64,000 bases of DNA, from positions 372,001 through 436,000 of the forward strand of contig WACJ01000182.1 of assembly GCA_008973525.1 (NCBI GenBank). The letters are read 5' to 3'. The notes beneath the pieces are model-generated. The model saw only the letters and a program-made list of their open reading frames with translations. It was not told where the DNA came from and did no database searches. Source of the DNA: Stenopsyche tienmushanensis. Taxonomy: Eukaryota; Arthropoda; Insecta; Trichoptera; Stenopsychidae. A program made the position numbers and the translations under genes. Positions 12,031-22,793 of this stretch are shown here, piece after piece. Position 1 is the stretch's first letter. The number at the start of each line of letters is the position of its first letter.

Positions 12031-12059
12031 TTGCGAAAGAAACTTATGGGACAACCTAA
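11270..12059 (-). mobile_element. Mellifera-type mariner, copy M1
   Basis: Bounded by inverted repeats TTAGGGTGTCCAATAAGTTT on the left and AAACTTATGGGACAACCTAA on the right, with a TA duplication at 11268-11269 and 12060-12061. The 790-bp length against roughly 1.3 kb for intact relatives shows internal loss. Transposase is read on the minus strand (see the relic entry). M1, M2 and M4 share this orientation; M3 is reversed. Confidence 0.9.
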
Positions 12060-12150
12060 TATGTATAGGATTTAAAATCGGAAATTATTACTGATGAAGA
12101 AATATATTTTTTAAGAAAATTGCTCCATTTTCTTCTGCCAATCAAAATTT

Positions 12151-12245
12151 GTCCGGGCATGGCGTCCGATCGCGAAGCGCTATTTCGATGTGTCAGCGGT
12201 CCAGAGTTTGGACCAGTTGGACACGGAAACCTTGTGGCCTATTTA
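12151..12245 (+). repeat. Interspersed repeat family E, copy E1
   Basis: Starts ATGGCGTCCGATCGCGAAGC and continues TGTCAGCGGTCCAGAG, CTTGTGGCCTATTTA. Related copies lie at 17640-17785, 34650-34790 and, inverted, 30725-30850. It is short, lacks obvious terminal repeats, and its nature is unknown to me. Confidence 0.6.
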
Positions 12246-13700
12246 TACAGCAAAATTCCGGGTTATATTTGAATCACTCTCGTATTTAGAATAATTATAA
12301 ATTATTCGAATATTTTACCAATTTCATATTCGTTATTCCAATAACTGTGTAACTGGAAAAACTGGAAACTTCCTCTAGTGTAACTGGAAAAATACGTATG
12401 GTGTATACCTCATAGCGCGTGTTTGACACGTTCACTTGTTAACCAACTAAACATGTACAAATTTAGACCCTATAGAAGGGTTGACTGTATTTCAGATATA
12501 TCATTTGCTTAATTCCCTTCAGAATCTATTTCCATATCAGAAAAAATCTTTCTCTAGTGTTTATGGCTTTATTTTTGACTAAGACTGTGTTATTCTAAAC
12601 ATCCAATGTCGTATTTTCCCCAGAAATTGATCAAGCTGTCATCTTCCTCAGCAAAAGTTTGCAGAAGATTGTGACGATAAAGACGTTTCATTGATGCTAT
12701 AACGCCTTAGTTTATGGGCAGGATCAAAGGTTTTATATCAGGGGTTTTTTTTAACTGGATCAAAGTCTATCGCTTGTTTTCAATAAAAAAATACTGCTCT
12801 CTGTGGCAATTCCTTATTTTTTTAAAAAAAATCTTGCACCTCTGGAACTCATTTCTTTTTGAACCAATCTTCAAAAATCTCCCTGTCCATACAAGCTCCT
12901 TTCTGCCTATAATATTCGACAAAATGATTTTCCAATGGAGCTCCTTTATAAAGATTGAGGTTCAATCGTCATCAATGACAAAAACTTGACAGTGCTACGA
13001 TACGCGCGAAAAAAATGTTTATAAAATTATTATAAAATGTCAAACTGAGACAGTGGCATGTTAACCATAACAGATTCATGCATATTTATGTAAATTTAAA
13101 TCATATCACCTAAGCGCATAATTTATTATGCAACTATATGCAACCTGCTTCATTTCACAATTGTTTATTATGATCAATTGATTTCAGACGTTTAGCTGCG
13201 TGTTTATATTCAGATTATATCTGAGCAATAAAATTTTATTAACCATTTAAAAAATTGCGTCAAATCATAATATTCTCGATGTGCTAACACAATCAGTAGG
13301 GAAAAAGGTAAACATGCCACTTAAGTTGTTTGTTTCGTTCGAGATCAAAATATAAAATGAGATTAACATTATTCCAGCCAGCCATCAAATTTATATAATA
13401 CTTAAAAAATTGTTCTGATAAATGATAATTGCGTATTTTCAGCAATTCAAGTAGGGTTCAATGGGGTTTGTTATACACATATGAAATATGTACCTGCTTA
13501 TCTTCGATCCATCGTTTTTCAATATTAATATATTTATCGATAAGATCTCATTTTTAATTTATTGGTTTTATAATAGCAGAGTGTATAGCTGATATTTCTA
13601 TGCACATAATTGAACAAAAACGGAGATGAAATCTTGTCTTCTCGTGGGAACGTTCAAAATATCAGAATTTGATATAAAATGGTATTTTTGTGTAATTTTT
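12246..13700. other. AT-rich stretch without recognised gene
   Basis: No coding pattern or repeat family found. An open stretch at 12714-12989 is hydrophobic and low in complexity and is most likely chance. Confidence 0.45.
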
Positions 13701-14140
13701 TTAACTCTCTGAGTAGTGAGCTAATTTAAAATCATCAAAATCTTAGATGCTATATTTGCTTGTCCGCCACTTAACGCCATACAAATTCACTTATCTGTTA
13801 TGACCGTCGCAGTGTGTATGAAACTTGTATATAAATAAATAAACACTGTCGACAGCACACAATATTCGGTTATTTCTACAAAAATACATAAACAATATAC
13901 TTGAAATCGATATATTATATCATTCACACATCGGTATTGGTCGATAAATTTGGGTTAAAAATCTATACAATCGTACGATGTACGCAAGATATTCTCTCCA
14001 TCTCTTTCTCCGATTCACAATCTCTGATTTGCAAGACACTCGCCGTTTCTGTCTGTCTCCAAGCTCAACGTATAATAATACTCTTTCTGAATCATTGAAA
14101 TTCGGACATAACTCTGCGTCTTACCTCCTTAAGGGGTTAA
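13701..14140 (+). mobile_element. TTAA-flanked element, family A, copy A2
   Basis: Starts TTAACTCTCTGAGTAGTGAG and ends CCTTAAGGGGTTAA. Internal order matches A1: GTGTATGAAACTTG, TAAATAAATAAACACTGTC, ATTCGGTTATTTC, TCGGTATTGGTCGATAAATT and the CT-rich tail with AGCTCAACGTATAA. Its right end lies three bases from an inverted hAT terminus (14144). Confidence 0.78.
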
Positions 14141-14143
14141 GCG

Positions 14144-14668
14144 TAGGGAATCCAATCCCGGGATTTCGGGACTACATTAGACCATCCCGGGATCAGTCCT
14201 GGGATTCCGGGACTGGGATTTTCAATAGTTTAAGAAATTACATTGAAAAATTTGATCAAAAATTACTAATAAATCCATTTAAGATAAAAAATCAATTCAA
14301 AAATGGATAAATAAAACACTAAAAAATTAAATGTTATTTTGAAAATATGCCCGAAGTAACATTTAAAAATTGAGTGTTTCGTCATTTGGTCTGGATCTGA
14401 TTTTGGATCCCATTTTCATATAATACCATCAATGTGACTGATAAAATTCCTTTATGCTGAGACACGGACTAAAACTCGCAAAATTCCCGATTTCCCGACA
14501 AATTATTTATTTCCGTCGCTGCAGATGAATACTTATATACTATAATACTTTGATGTGGTTCGTAATTATATTACGGAGGAATACAAAAATTCTGAACCCC
14601 GCAACTATTATATTTCATATCGATATTCCCATTATTAGAGTCGAGGTATAGTAAATACATCACCGGTA
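14144..14668 (-). mobile_element. hAT 3'-end fragment (H3)
   Basis: Terminus TAGGGAATCCAATCCCGGGA is followed by a cluster of CCCGGGAT/TCGGGAC subterminal words, then sequence that reads, on the minus strand, like the very C-terminus of a hAT transposase (region 14370-14415). The whole block is the reverse complement of 37771-38320, including the segment with CGGTGATGTATTTAC at its inner edge. It is an end fragment without the catalytic region. Clustered subterminal repeats are typical transposase-binding sites in hAT elements. Confidence 0.75.
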
Positions 14669-16102
14669 GGGAAAGGTTAATATAACAATTTGAAAAACAC
14701 ATATGTACTGTATATATGTATGCACATATATTAGACAGTTACTGCCCCTAGGCGTCGCCTAAGCTCACTAATTAGTAGTTACGCCACTGTTTCCAAGCGT
14801 TCAGATTTCGGCGGGAATGTCTCGATTTAGTAGCCTTCATCGTGTTGGTGAGGTGTTAAGCGTGTCAACCTTATAGTTTTCAGACGCATAAATGTGCGTC
14901 TGGTATTTTATTATGTTACGGCATTTTTATTTTCCTATTTGTATATTTTGATCCTGTGATATATACAATCACACCATATCACACATTTCTCTGTTACAAA
15001 TTAATAAAAAGCCTAGTTTCGGATTAGGCAAGCTTCGGGTTAAATTAATTACGTACTCGGAACAGGATGGCGCTATTAAACCACGATGAAGCGTCTGAAT
15101 GTCAAGTGTCAATATTCGTATTGAAAAAGTTTTTCCTTTATTATCTTTGCCGCAAGTGCTTAAAAAATCAATGAAAGCTCATAAACACACGAGCGCGTTT
15201 TATTAGTGATAAAAGCGACGTAAAATTGACTTGGTGCTGGTCGTTATCTCTAATGTCAATAGTTTGCGGCGATCGTGCCCATTACATGTCATTCAACCAG
15301 CCTTTTAACCGGCCACGGTGAATCACCGAACTGATTTCTCGTAAAAATAAGCACGGTTCGCGAGAACTTGAAGCCATCCAATGCCGACGAGAGAGACCTT
15401 GTCCGCTTCCAAGAAACTGAGCCCGGTTTCCAAGAAGTCATCGGAAAGTGCAGATTGCGACAAGAGCCGAGTCATTCGCCTCGACAGATCTCATTATGCA
15501 AGGTGTAACCGACCCGAGCAGAAACTTCTTTTTCTCATCGACCACTTCCTCATTTGTCATTTTTTTCTTGGCGATATTAGCCTCAACATTGACGCAACTC
15601 TTCCCGTCGTTAGTAGCCGACGTGAAAAATTTGCACCTCGTTATTCGTCCAGCGCATTGGCGATTGTATCTAATTGCAGAATAGCTGCGAAATAATTGGT
15701 GTACATTCATTGTGACATGTTTGCAGAGCGATGCACTAATCACCTGCAAATTATAGCTCACATGTGAAAGCGTGCTGTACTTTTGCACTTGTCGGGCTTA
15801 CTAATAGTAAGTGCTTGAGGTCCATTAGTCTGGCGGTCGTGCTTTAATGCTACATAAGCAGAAAAAAACTGCATGCAAAGGGTCAAACGAATGATGCAAG
15901 AACGGCTCATATTTTCGATAAAAGCCTTTGATCATCATCAATATGTATTTGCATCCTTGAATTTACAATTAACAAATATCTAAAAAATATTAAATAATTA
16001 AGCCGGCTGTATATAGATGTCACTAAGAGCACATCTTAAATAATCAATATTGCATAGCTTAAAAAATACTTAATATTTAAATGCCACGAGCGTCTATACA
16101 GA
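14669..16102. other. Mixed stretch, one weak exon candidate
   Basis: From about 15060 to 15790 GC content rises above background. Overlapping open frames at 15381-15695 and 15448-15684 on the plus strand and 15438-15788 on the minus strand compete. One plus frame has a hydrophobic run FVIFFLAILASTLTQLF that could be a membrane segment. Three overlapping open frames argue that base composition, not coding, explains the openness. I call no gene. Confidence 0.4.
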
Positions 16103-16470
16103 GTATATTGCACATGGACCAACAAAATGTTTTTGGGGGTTAAAGGGGTATTTTGCTACGTTTCACATATATACCCTACGTCCTAAGTGTTAGAGTTGTT
16201 GATTAATTATTCTTTCAATTAGGATGTCTTTTGTGGACACCTCTGTCGTGTAAATTAATTCTATTGTCGTCTCTAGACAAAGAAATTCAGTAGTATCAGA
16301 TCTGGAGACCGTGCGAGCCACGAAATAGTGCACGCCCCCAAACAAAAAAATCCGGTGGTGTCAGGTTTGCAGACCGTGCGAGCCACGGAATAGGAAACGT
16401 CCCCAGGCAAAGAAATCCAGTGGTGTCAGATCTGGAGACCGTGTAAGCCACGGAATTTATACAACAAATC
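16103..16470 (+). mobile_element. Family C element, copy C0 (left terminus plus tandem array)
   Basis: The left end GACCAACAAAATGTTTTTGG, GGGTTA, then TGCTACGTTTCACATATA and CCTAAGTGTTAGAGTTGTT is the reverse complement of the right end of C2 (about 31965-32064). This fixes a terminal inverted repeat of roughly 100 bp for the family. It is followed by GTGTAAATTAATT and then the 65-bp array. The right terminus is not seen. Confidence 0.7.
16275..16456 (-). repeat. Tandem array of 65-bp units encoding a transposase motif
   Basis: Three diverged units repeat every 65 bases; the word AGACCGTG recurs at 16306, 16371 and 16436. On the minus strand each unit encodes a version of WLxRSPDLTPLDFFxWG: WLTRSPDLTPLDFFAWG, WLARSANLTPPDFFVWG and WLARSPDLILLNFFV. 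That is the block around the third catalytic aspartate of many Tc1/mariner-superfamily (DDE) transposases. Because 65 is not a multiple of three the reading frame changes from unit to unit, so the array is not translated as a repeat protein. A two-unit array of the same period is in C1 at about 25341-25470. Confidence 0.8.
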
Positions 16471-17639
16471 ACATTTAAAAGTCGGATTTTTGACAATCAC
16501 GATTATGATTATCGCAATTTCGTCAGTTAACAAACAGAAACTCAATCGAAAATTGCAAAATTTTACGAGCAAAAAATATGAGAAGATCTATTCACAAATT
16601 GATTGCGTATGCATAATTTAAAGCCTCTTAATTCTTAAGCTTTTAAACTTTAAATGTCAGTGTTATTCGCAAATATAAAAATTGTATTCAACGAGATTTA
16701 TTTTGCATTCATTTAATCTTAAGCAAAAACAGTTAAGACGCTTTTATACTGTGCGATTGAAATGCAAATCTTTATTGATTTTATGGCTATAATAAACCGT
16801 GAAAGTGATTATTTGATGGCGCTTTTTCATTGTTAATTTTTGCGATGTTTTAATGCATTTTCTTCACAAATGACGATCGCGTGCTTAACCGACGTAGTTT
16901 TATGGAATTGTAATATATGATTATGTGGAATATTGATTTGTGGGAACATTATAGCAACGAATAGGTGTTCACCATGAACTTGGTATTGAAAATAACACTG
17001 TCTTACTTTTGCCCGTATTAAAAAATAATCAATTATTCAGGATGATGTCAGAGATTCAAGGGTATTTCAAAGGAAAATAAATAACGATTTTCTGTCGTAT
17101 AAAGCAGCATTAAACATGAAGGTGTTAATACGAGGTGGCGCTTTATACTGGATATCCATGTAGGTGTTCACTTAACATTTGGATTATCTACGGCGGTGTA
17201 GAATCTATGGCTTTAAGCTAATTTGGGTTCAAATAATCACATAGTACTTTTTCGAAATTTTAATGAGATTAAGAGATTTCGCATCGTGGCCCTAGCTTTG
17301 GTCGTCGTGCTGTTTGCATTTCCCTTGGGGTTGGTAAGATTAGCAACCCACCGATATTTTCGATAGACAAATCCGTTTTCGACGTTTTAATGGCTTCATT
17401 GCACCCTATTATATTTCAGCAGGATTTAAAATTCAATTCACACACACGCACTCCATTTAAATGAAAACACTTTTATTTACAGTCATATGTAATCGATTGA
17501 ATCCCTAAAATCCCAGAGCTACAACCCCTTAACCTCTTCCAGTGTAAAAAAATAAACTTTCTCATTACTGTCGTAATTATTTATTATATTGGCCAAAATT
17601 GTAAACGTTACTATAAATACTACTAAATGGTAGTTAAAG
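16471..17639. other. AT-rich stretch with one signal-peptide-like open segment
   Basis: Mostly featureless. The segment 17217-17330 is open on the plus strand and, from 17280, becomes GC-rich and encodes RIVALALVVVLFAFPLGL immediately before GTAAGA, a good splice-donor match. There is no ATG in frame upstream. It could be an exon but evidence is thin. Confidence 0.4.
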
Positions 17640-17785
17640 ATTGAAAGCGTCCGATCGCAAGACGTTAATTCGTCGTGTCAGCGATCCGAAAAGCGGACCG
17701 ATTGGATACACAGACCTTGTGGCCACTCCGTCCTCTTTTAGGGCTTTCTGCGGCATTTTTATGATCTGTACGATCACGGAAGCTC
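17640..17785 (+). repeat. Interspersed repeat family E, copy E2
   Basis: Shares GCGTCCGATCGCAAGACG, GTGTCAGCGATCCGAAAAG, GCGGACCGATTGGA, CCTTGTGGCCACTCCGTCCT and TGATCTGTACGATCACGG with E3 and E4. The core is a near-palindrome, GGTCCGAAAAGCGGACC in the best copies. The open frame continuing to 17922 is not conserved between copies. Confidence 0.65.
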
Positions 17786-18124
17786 TAAGGCTAACGTACA
17801 TTGATGGCTCGCACCAAATTATGTCGCAAACGAGTCTAGACTTCTCCCTTATCATAAAAACTATTTATTTATCTATATTACTAATTTATGCTGCTATCTT
17901 AGCTAGATTTTTAGTTTTTTAATTACAAAATCTAGTTAATTTTCCTCGCACGCTTGAGCAGGCTGGTATGCTCCCTAATAACGGAACTAAAAAACAATTC
18001 CAATGTTTCTATGTCTCAGATGTGACATGATGGACCTATGTTTTATCTTGAACTGATGCAAACACTAGGTGTTATTGCTGTGAAACATCGCCAAATACTC
18101 GATTGAAACAACATCATCAAGACA
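17786..18124. other. Short empty stretch
   Basis: No repeat or coding signal recognised between repeat E2 and the mariner scrap. Confidence 0.4.
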
Positions 18125-18320
18125 CTATTTTTTTTCTATTTTGAGCAAACGCGGAACCCATCTTGCGCATAGCTTTCTCGTGTTCAAATTTTCAGTCAAT
18201 ATGCGATGTACAGCATTTTTTGAAAGGCTTACCATGTTTATCTCATTTGGTCGACCACTGTGCTGTTTGTCTTGGCAGCTCGCATGGCCTTGTTTAAGCT
18301 CTGTCACTCAACATCTTACT
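18125..18320 (-). pseudogene. Mariner-type transposase N-terminal scrap
   Basis: The minus strand encodes LKQGHASCQDKQHSGRP followed by NAVHRILTENLNTRKLCARW and VPRLLKIEKK. These match the linker and second DNA-binding helix region of mariner-family transposases (F-x-x-G-x-x-S-x-x-D then GRP; HxILTExLxxRKLxARWVPRLL). The stretch between GRP and the helix is shortened. No catalytic domain follows toward lower coordinates. A GC-elevated block begins immediately at its other side. Confidence 0.7.
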
Positions 18321-18334
18321 GTTGTGATCGAAGG

Positions 18335-19190
18335 CCGGGTGAGTGTTAAACTCCACGATGCCCACCCATAAAACCCCAGGAGGGGGGAGCCAACCCTACG
18401 CCCGTGGGCAACAGTTGAATCCCTAGGGTAATGATGTGGAGTAGAGATGTTCGAAAGTAGCCTCGTCGGTTTGCTCATTAAACCCAGCTGGAGTAGCCCA
18501 ACTAATATGAGCTGGGTGCGCAGGTCACCCTGTGCTGCGCACTCATAAAGGAGTGTGTGGAACAGCCGATTACAGTAGTTGGTGGAGACCATATCAAAGA
18601 CTCGCTACTATCCTCAACAGCCTAGACAAACAGGGGAGAATGGTTTTAGGCTGTTGTCTTAGTCTGACTCGTCACCATGGCTAGGTACTAAGAATGACCG
18701 AACCGATACGAGTAACATGGGGAAGTTATCGTCATCTGACGCAGTCCCCTTCAAACTGAGGTTGAACTCGTGGTGGCAGTGAACCCGCGATAGTATTCCC
18801 TTGAATTTTAGCTTAACCTTTGTCCTTCCTCTTCCATCGCACCTTCGGATGCACATGGTCTGAAGCTGGTCTTTCCCGCGGAAACCTCACCTCCTCTGGA
18901 GGCCTGGAACAAAAGGGGTGGGCATCTGGACGCTCCGCGCGTAGCGCTTCTCGTGGGGCTAAAGGATCAGTGGAAGACACATTTTGTGTGGCTAGTCCGA
19001 GGTAACCCGGAATAGACCACACAGCAACGCAGAAAGTAGGGTTGATTATAATGACTCTCCAATCCAGTCAGTCGCAGTCTGATGTCTGTCGTTTCTGTTG
19101 TAATCGAAGGAGCAGACTCACTGAGAGTAGAATATAGCTCAGATTTAATAATGGTTGGATTGACGCCTTTCATATAAAAGTATTGTATCA
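18335..19190. other. GC-elevated block, probable retrotransposon untranslated region
   Basis: About 850 bp of near 50 percent GC in an AT-rich neighbourhood, with sharp edges. It contains words such as CCCACCCATAAAACCCCAGG, GGCAACAGTTGAATCCCTAG and GAGCTGGGTGCGCAGGTCAC. Several short open frames on both strands overlap and none shows a domain. The style is that of 5' or 3' untranslated regions of insect non-LTR retrotransposons. I cannot name the element. Confidence 0.4.
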
Positions 19191-20431
19191 CTTACTTGTA
19201 CTTACAGTTCACTTATAATAGTTGTTATTTAACCCTCGTTACGGCTCTGTTATAAGCAAAAATATATTGTCGACTATGAACTAACGAGGATTGCAAACAA
19301 TGATCGTTTTTAGACTCATTGGTGACTTCAAAATGCTCGAATATGTATAGTTTATTTGCCTCAGGGTATTTTTTAGATATATTTTTCTAAGCAGCTTGGA
19401 CATTGATACACCTAAAAAATAAAAATTAGCTGCCAAATTGACATACTTGTTAGACATGCGTCAAATGCATGAGAAAATTACAATTGTTCACCCCAATTTA
19501 TGGGGAAAAAAGTCGCGAAAATTCTACGAACAATATTTGAAATAATATACCAGTTAATTAATACCGTAATGAAACGTATTTAGTATCAAATTAGAAGGCA
19601 TGTTACCAGCAAAAAGTGGTCATATCAGATTACAACGTCGGTCGAATTTTTTGTCGGTGCAATTTGGACTCTTTCCAACAAAAAAGAGTATTGTTCCAAA
19701 GCCGCAGAGTTAAACTCGACACTTGAATAATGTGCTTGCCTAATCAATTATTACTAATATTGTTACTCAACTAAGCTAGAGTTACCAAATACAGGTGCCA
19801 TTTTTTTTTAATGATGACATAACATACAAGTCTTCAATCATGAAACCGTGTCAACCTATCCACCTATTTACAGGTGAGATACTCCGACGATAGATCAATG
19901 AATATTTAATAACTCAGCCCACATATGAAATTTGACTTTTTTTACATTAGCATTCGATAATGGAAGTATACGAGAATCGATATTTTTCCATATGATGATT
20001 AGAAAAAAAAATTAAATTAAAAATCTTATTTGACTTTAGAAAAACACGCAAAATTTCAACAATAGTCAATCAGTTACCATTTATATTTCTTCAATTTCTA
20101 ATATGTACAATAAACCATCTTTTGATGATTATGATATAAAAATATCATTTGAAGATTAATTTTCATTTACCACCATCAATTATTGCGCAATGGGGTGCAT
20201 CTAAGCCCCAAATTCTTTAATATCAGCGTTATGGAAAAAGGAATTTCAAAAGAATGTTCCACCGTCTATGCATTTTGCCTAGGGAATTTCGGGGGGAAAA
20301 ATAAGAGAGTTTATATTAAAATATAAGTAATTTTAAAAATAAAATTCCACACAGATTTTGATCACAGGCATCATTCAATAGTGAATTAATCAAATTTACA
20401 ACCATTTAATTTTGCTTCGTTTGAAACTGAT
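19191..20431. other. AT-rich stretch without recognised gene
   Basis: No supported gene or repeat; only simple AT-rich sequence. Confidence 0.45.
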
Positions 20432-20851
20432 TTAACCATTTGAGTAGTGAGCTAATTTTAAATCATCATAAACTTAGATGCTATATTTGCATGTTCGCCA
20501 CTTATCTTCCGTATAAATCCACTTATCTGTGAGGAGCATCGCAGCGTGTATGAAGCTTGTACATAAATAAATACACTGTCAATAGTATACAATATTCGGT
20601 CATTTCTTCAAGTAAACATAAACAATACACTTGAAATCGATTTATTTTATCATTCACATATTGGTCGATAAATTTGGGTTTACAATATATACAATCGTAC
20701 GATGTACGCAAGATACTATCTCAATCAGTTTTTAAATCCAAATTCAACGTGCAAGCCACTCTCTGTCTCTGTCTATCTTCGAGCTCAACGTGTAAGAATG
20801 CTTTTTATGAATCACTGGAATTCGGACACAAATCTGTGTTTTACCTCTTTT
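20432..20851 (+). mobile_element. TTAA-type element, family A, copy A3 (right end lost)
   Basis: Left end TTAACCATTTGAGTAGTGAG. Internal hallmarks as in A1: GTGTATGAAGCTTGTACATA, ATTCGGTCATTTCTTCAAG, GATGTACGCAAGATAC and the CT-rich tail with GAGCTCAACGTGTAAGAATG. The final AAGGGGTTAA is missing: after TTTTACCTCTTTT the left end of B1 starts at once. Confidence 0.72.
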
Positions 20852-21251
20852 ACCTTTTGAGAAGTGAGCAAATTAAAAATCGTTGATGTCATAATCGCCT
20901 TACATCGATTACTTTCTGTAAGCTCCTATCAGCGTAAAACAATCTTCAATTTGAGGCAGAGTCAATTGTAAATAAACACTGGTGATAGCATACAAGACCA
21001 CGTCATTTCTTTACATAAACAATACACAAAAAATCGATTCATTTGCTCCTGCTTTACAATGAAATGATAATCGAACAAAGATCTACACAATCGTGCGATG
21101 TATGCGGGGAAGTTTTCCGTCTCTGTCTTCCGAACTGCGCTACGTTCTCTCTCTGTCTTTGTCTATCTCCGAGCTCAATGTACAAGAGTGCTCTTTCTGA
21201 ATAAGTGGAGGGGGATCGCAGACCCTCCGATAGTACTCCTTTAGGGGTTAA
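20852..21251 (+). mobile_element. TTAA-type element, subfamily B, copy B1
   Basis: Left end ACCTTTTGAGAAGTGAGC, right end CCTTTAGGGGTTAA. It differs from A in its left half (GTTGATGTCATAATCGCC, GAGGCAGAGTCAATTGTAAA, GACCACGTCATTTCTTTACA, TTTGCTCCTGC). It shares the right half with A (ATCGTGCGATGTATGCGGGG, then CTCCGTCTC and CTCCGAGCTCAATGTACAAG). The tail GTGGAGGGGGATC and GATAGTACT is specific to B. Confidence 0.75.
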
Positions 21252-22793
21252 AGGGTTATTTATAATTTTTAAAAATATTATATATTTTGATTCCAGAGCT
21301 ATCAAATATCTTAGGCAATTTTGTAGTTCAAGCATTCCCACACAAAGACACTTACTGTCATACAAAATAAATTATGATTATAAAAAAAAACCAACGCCGT
21401 CTGTTAGCTGACTTTGAGAATGCTTGAACATGGTTCGTCAAAACGAAGTCTCGCAACTGGGATCTCCTTCTTGTCTGAAGTTTTAAAAATATAGTACGAA
21501 ATAACTCTTCTCCTGTCCACCTTTTTTTGCGACCACTTTTCTGCGATCCGATAATTGAACTGAGCATATGAGCCATCCAAATCTATAGAATCATGAGCGA
21601 TCATTTTTAATAATCCTTGAGTTCGCATATTTTTTGAATATCAGCTTTTACAACGCGTCTTATGCTAATTTCCAATTAAAATCGCACACACTGTGCACTA
21701 ATAGATATGCAAAGAGCTACTGAAATTTATCACGTTACGCGTTAACACGCTGATGACAATTTGTATGCCATTTGCGTTAACACAATTTCAACAATAGTCG
21801 CAAGGCTAAAAGCACGCATTATGTAATATAAAATTAACACAAAAAACTCGTCTAAATGTCAGACTTATTTGTTCAAATCGGTTAGGACATGACTCATATG
21901 ATCCATCCACATTACACGGGTAGCACAAATAGGCAAACAGCCTTCGTTCTCTTCTCGATTCCCTTCCGTTTCAATCCGATGTCAATTAATCATACACGAC
22001 TAGAATCGTATTTTTGTACGGTAGATTTTGCTTCTTTCGTATATAATTGAACGATTATACGTCACGGTTGGTACGTATGAAAAGGGCCAGATGACCTTAC
22101 TCCGGAGTGTTTCTTTGGTGGTACAAAGTGATTTTGAGTGCAATTCGTCACGGTGTTGACGAGAAGGGCCTCGATATGTATCTTGGTGAAGTTTAATGGT
22201 TATTGTTTCCGCTTTTGCACACGGATAACACATTTCCTTAAATGTAATGCCAACATTTAGCGCACAGATAAAGCGAACCTGTTTGGATGCGTTCGCCAAT
22301 ATTGCCTGTCGCGGCTCATAAAATTTAATTGAGATATTTATTAATATGCATTTCTGCTCAAATAAATATCCTTAAAGGCTCCGAGAAGAGCCACACTGAT
22401 GCAATTGAGGCTTTATGTTTGCCCGCAATCGGATCGGCGGACGTTAAGTATTAACTTTAAGATAAGATGAATTTTACGATTGCTGATATTCCAACAATCT
22501 TGTTTGAGAGTTGCTCTTCGGCAATTGACGTCATTAACATTGATTCTAAATACATTTTATCTAAAATTTTATTTGTCGTTCGCAAACTTACCTTCGTTTG
22601 GCTTAATACACGTTCTATTCTAAATATAATAAATACAACTAAAAGGATCAATATCTTAGCAGGAGGTGCAAAATCATTAAACAGCTTCTTTGATTGGATC
22701 CATCCCACTAATTGTACATTTATTGAACAACATTTTCAAGATTGGTTTTTACAGTTATGTTATTATTTTGAATCCATGTGAAGCTGTTTATAA
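21252..22793. other. Stretch with overlapping open frames, no supported gene
   Basis: Minus-strand open frames at 21358-21628 and 22000-22299 and a pair of opposed frames at 22457-22781 have no domain I can recognise. Each is under 110 codons and no splice or start context favours any of them. Confidence 0.4.

Noticed and set aside
17641..17922. 93-codon open frame continuing from repeat E2
   Set aside because: The part beyond the shared repeat is not conserved in the other E copies, and a minus-strand frame is open over the same bases.
22457..22781. Opposed open frames of 83 and 104 codons
   Set aside because: They overlap on opposite strands, neither has a recognisable domain, and they lie between two B elements in AT-rich DNA.
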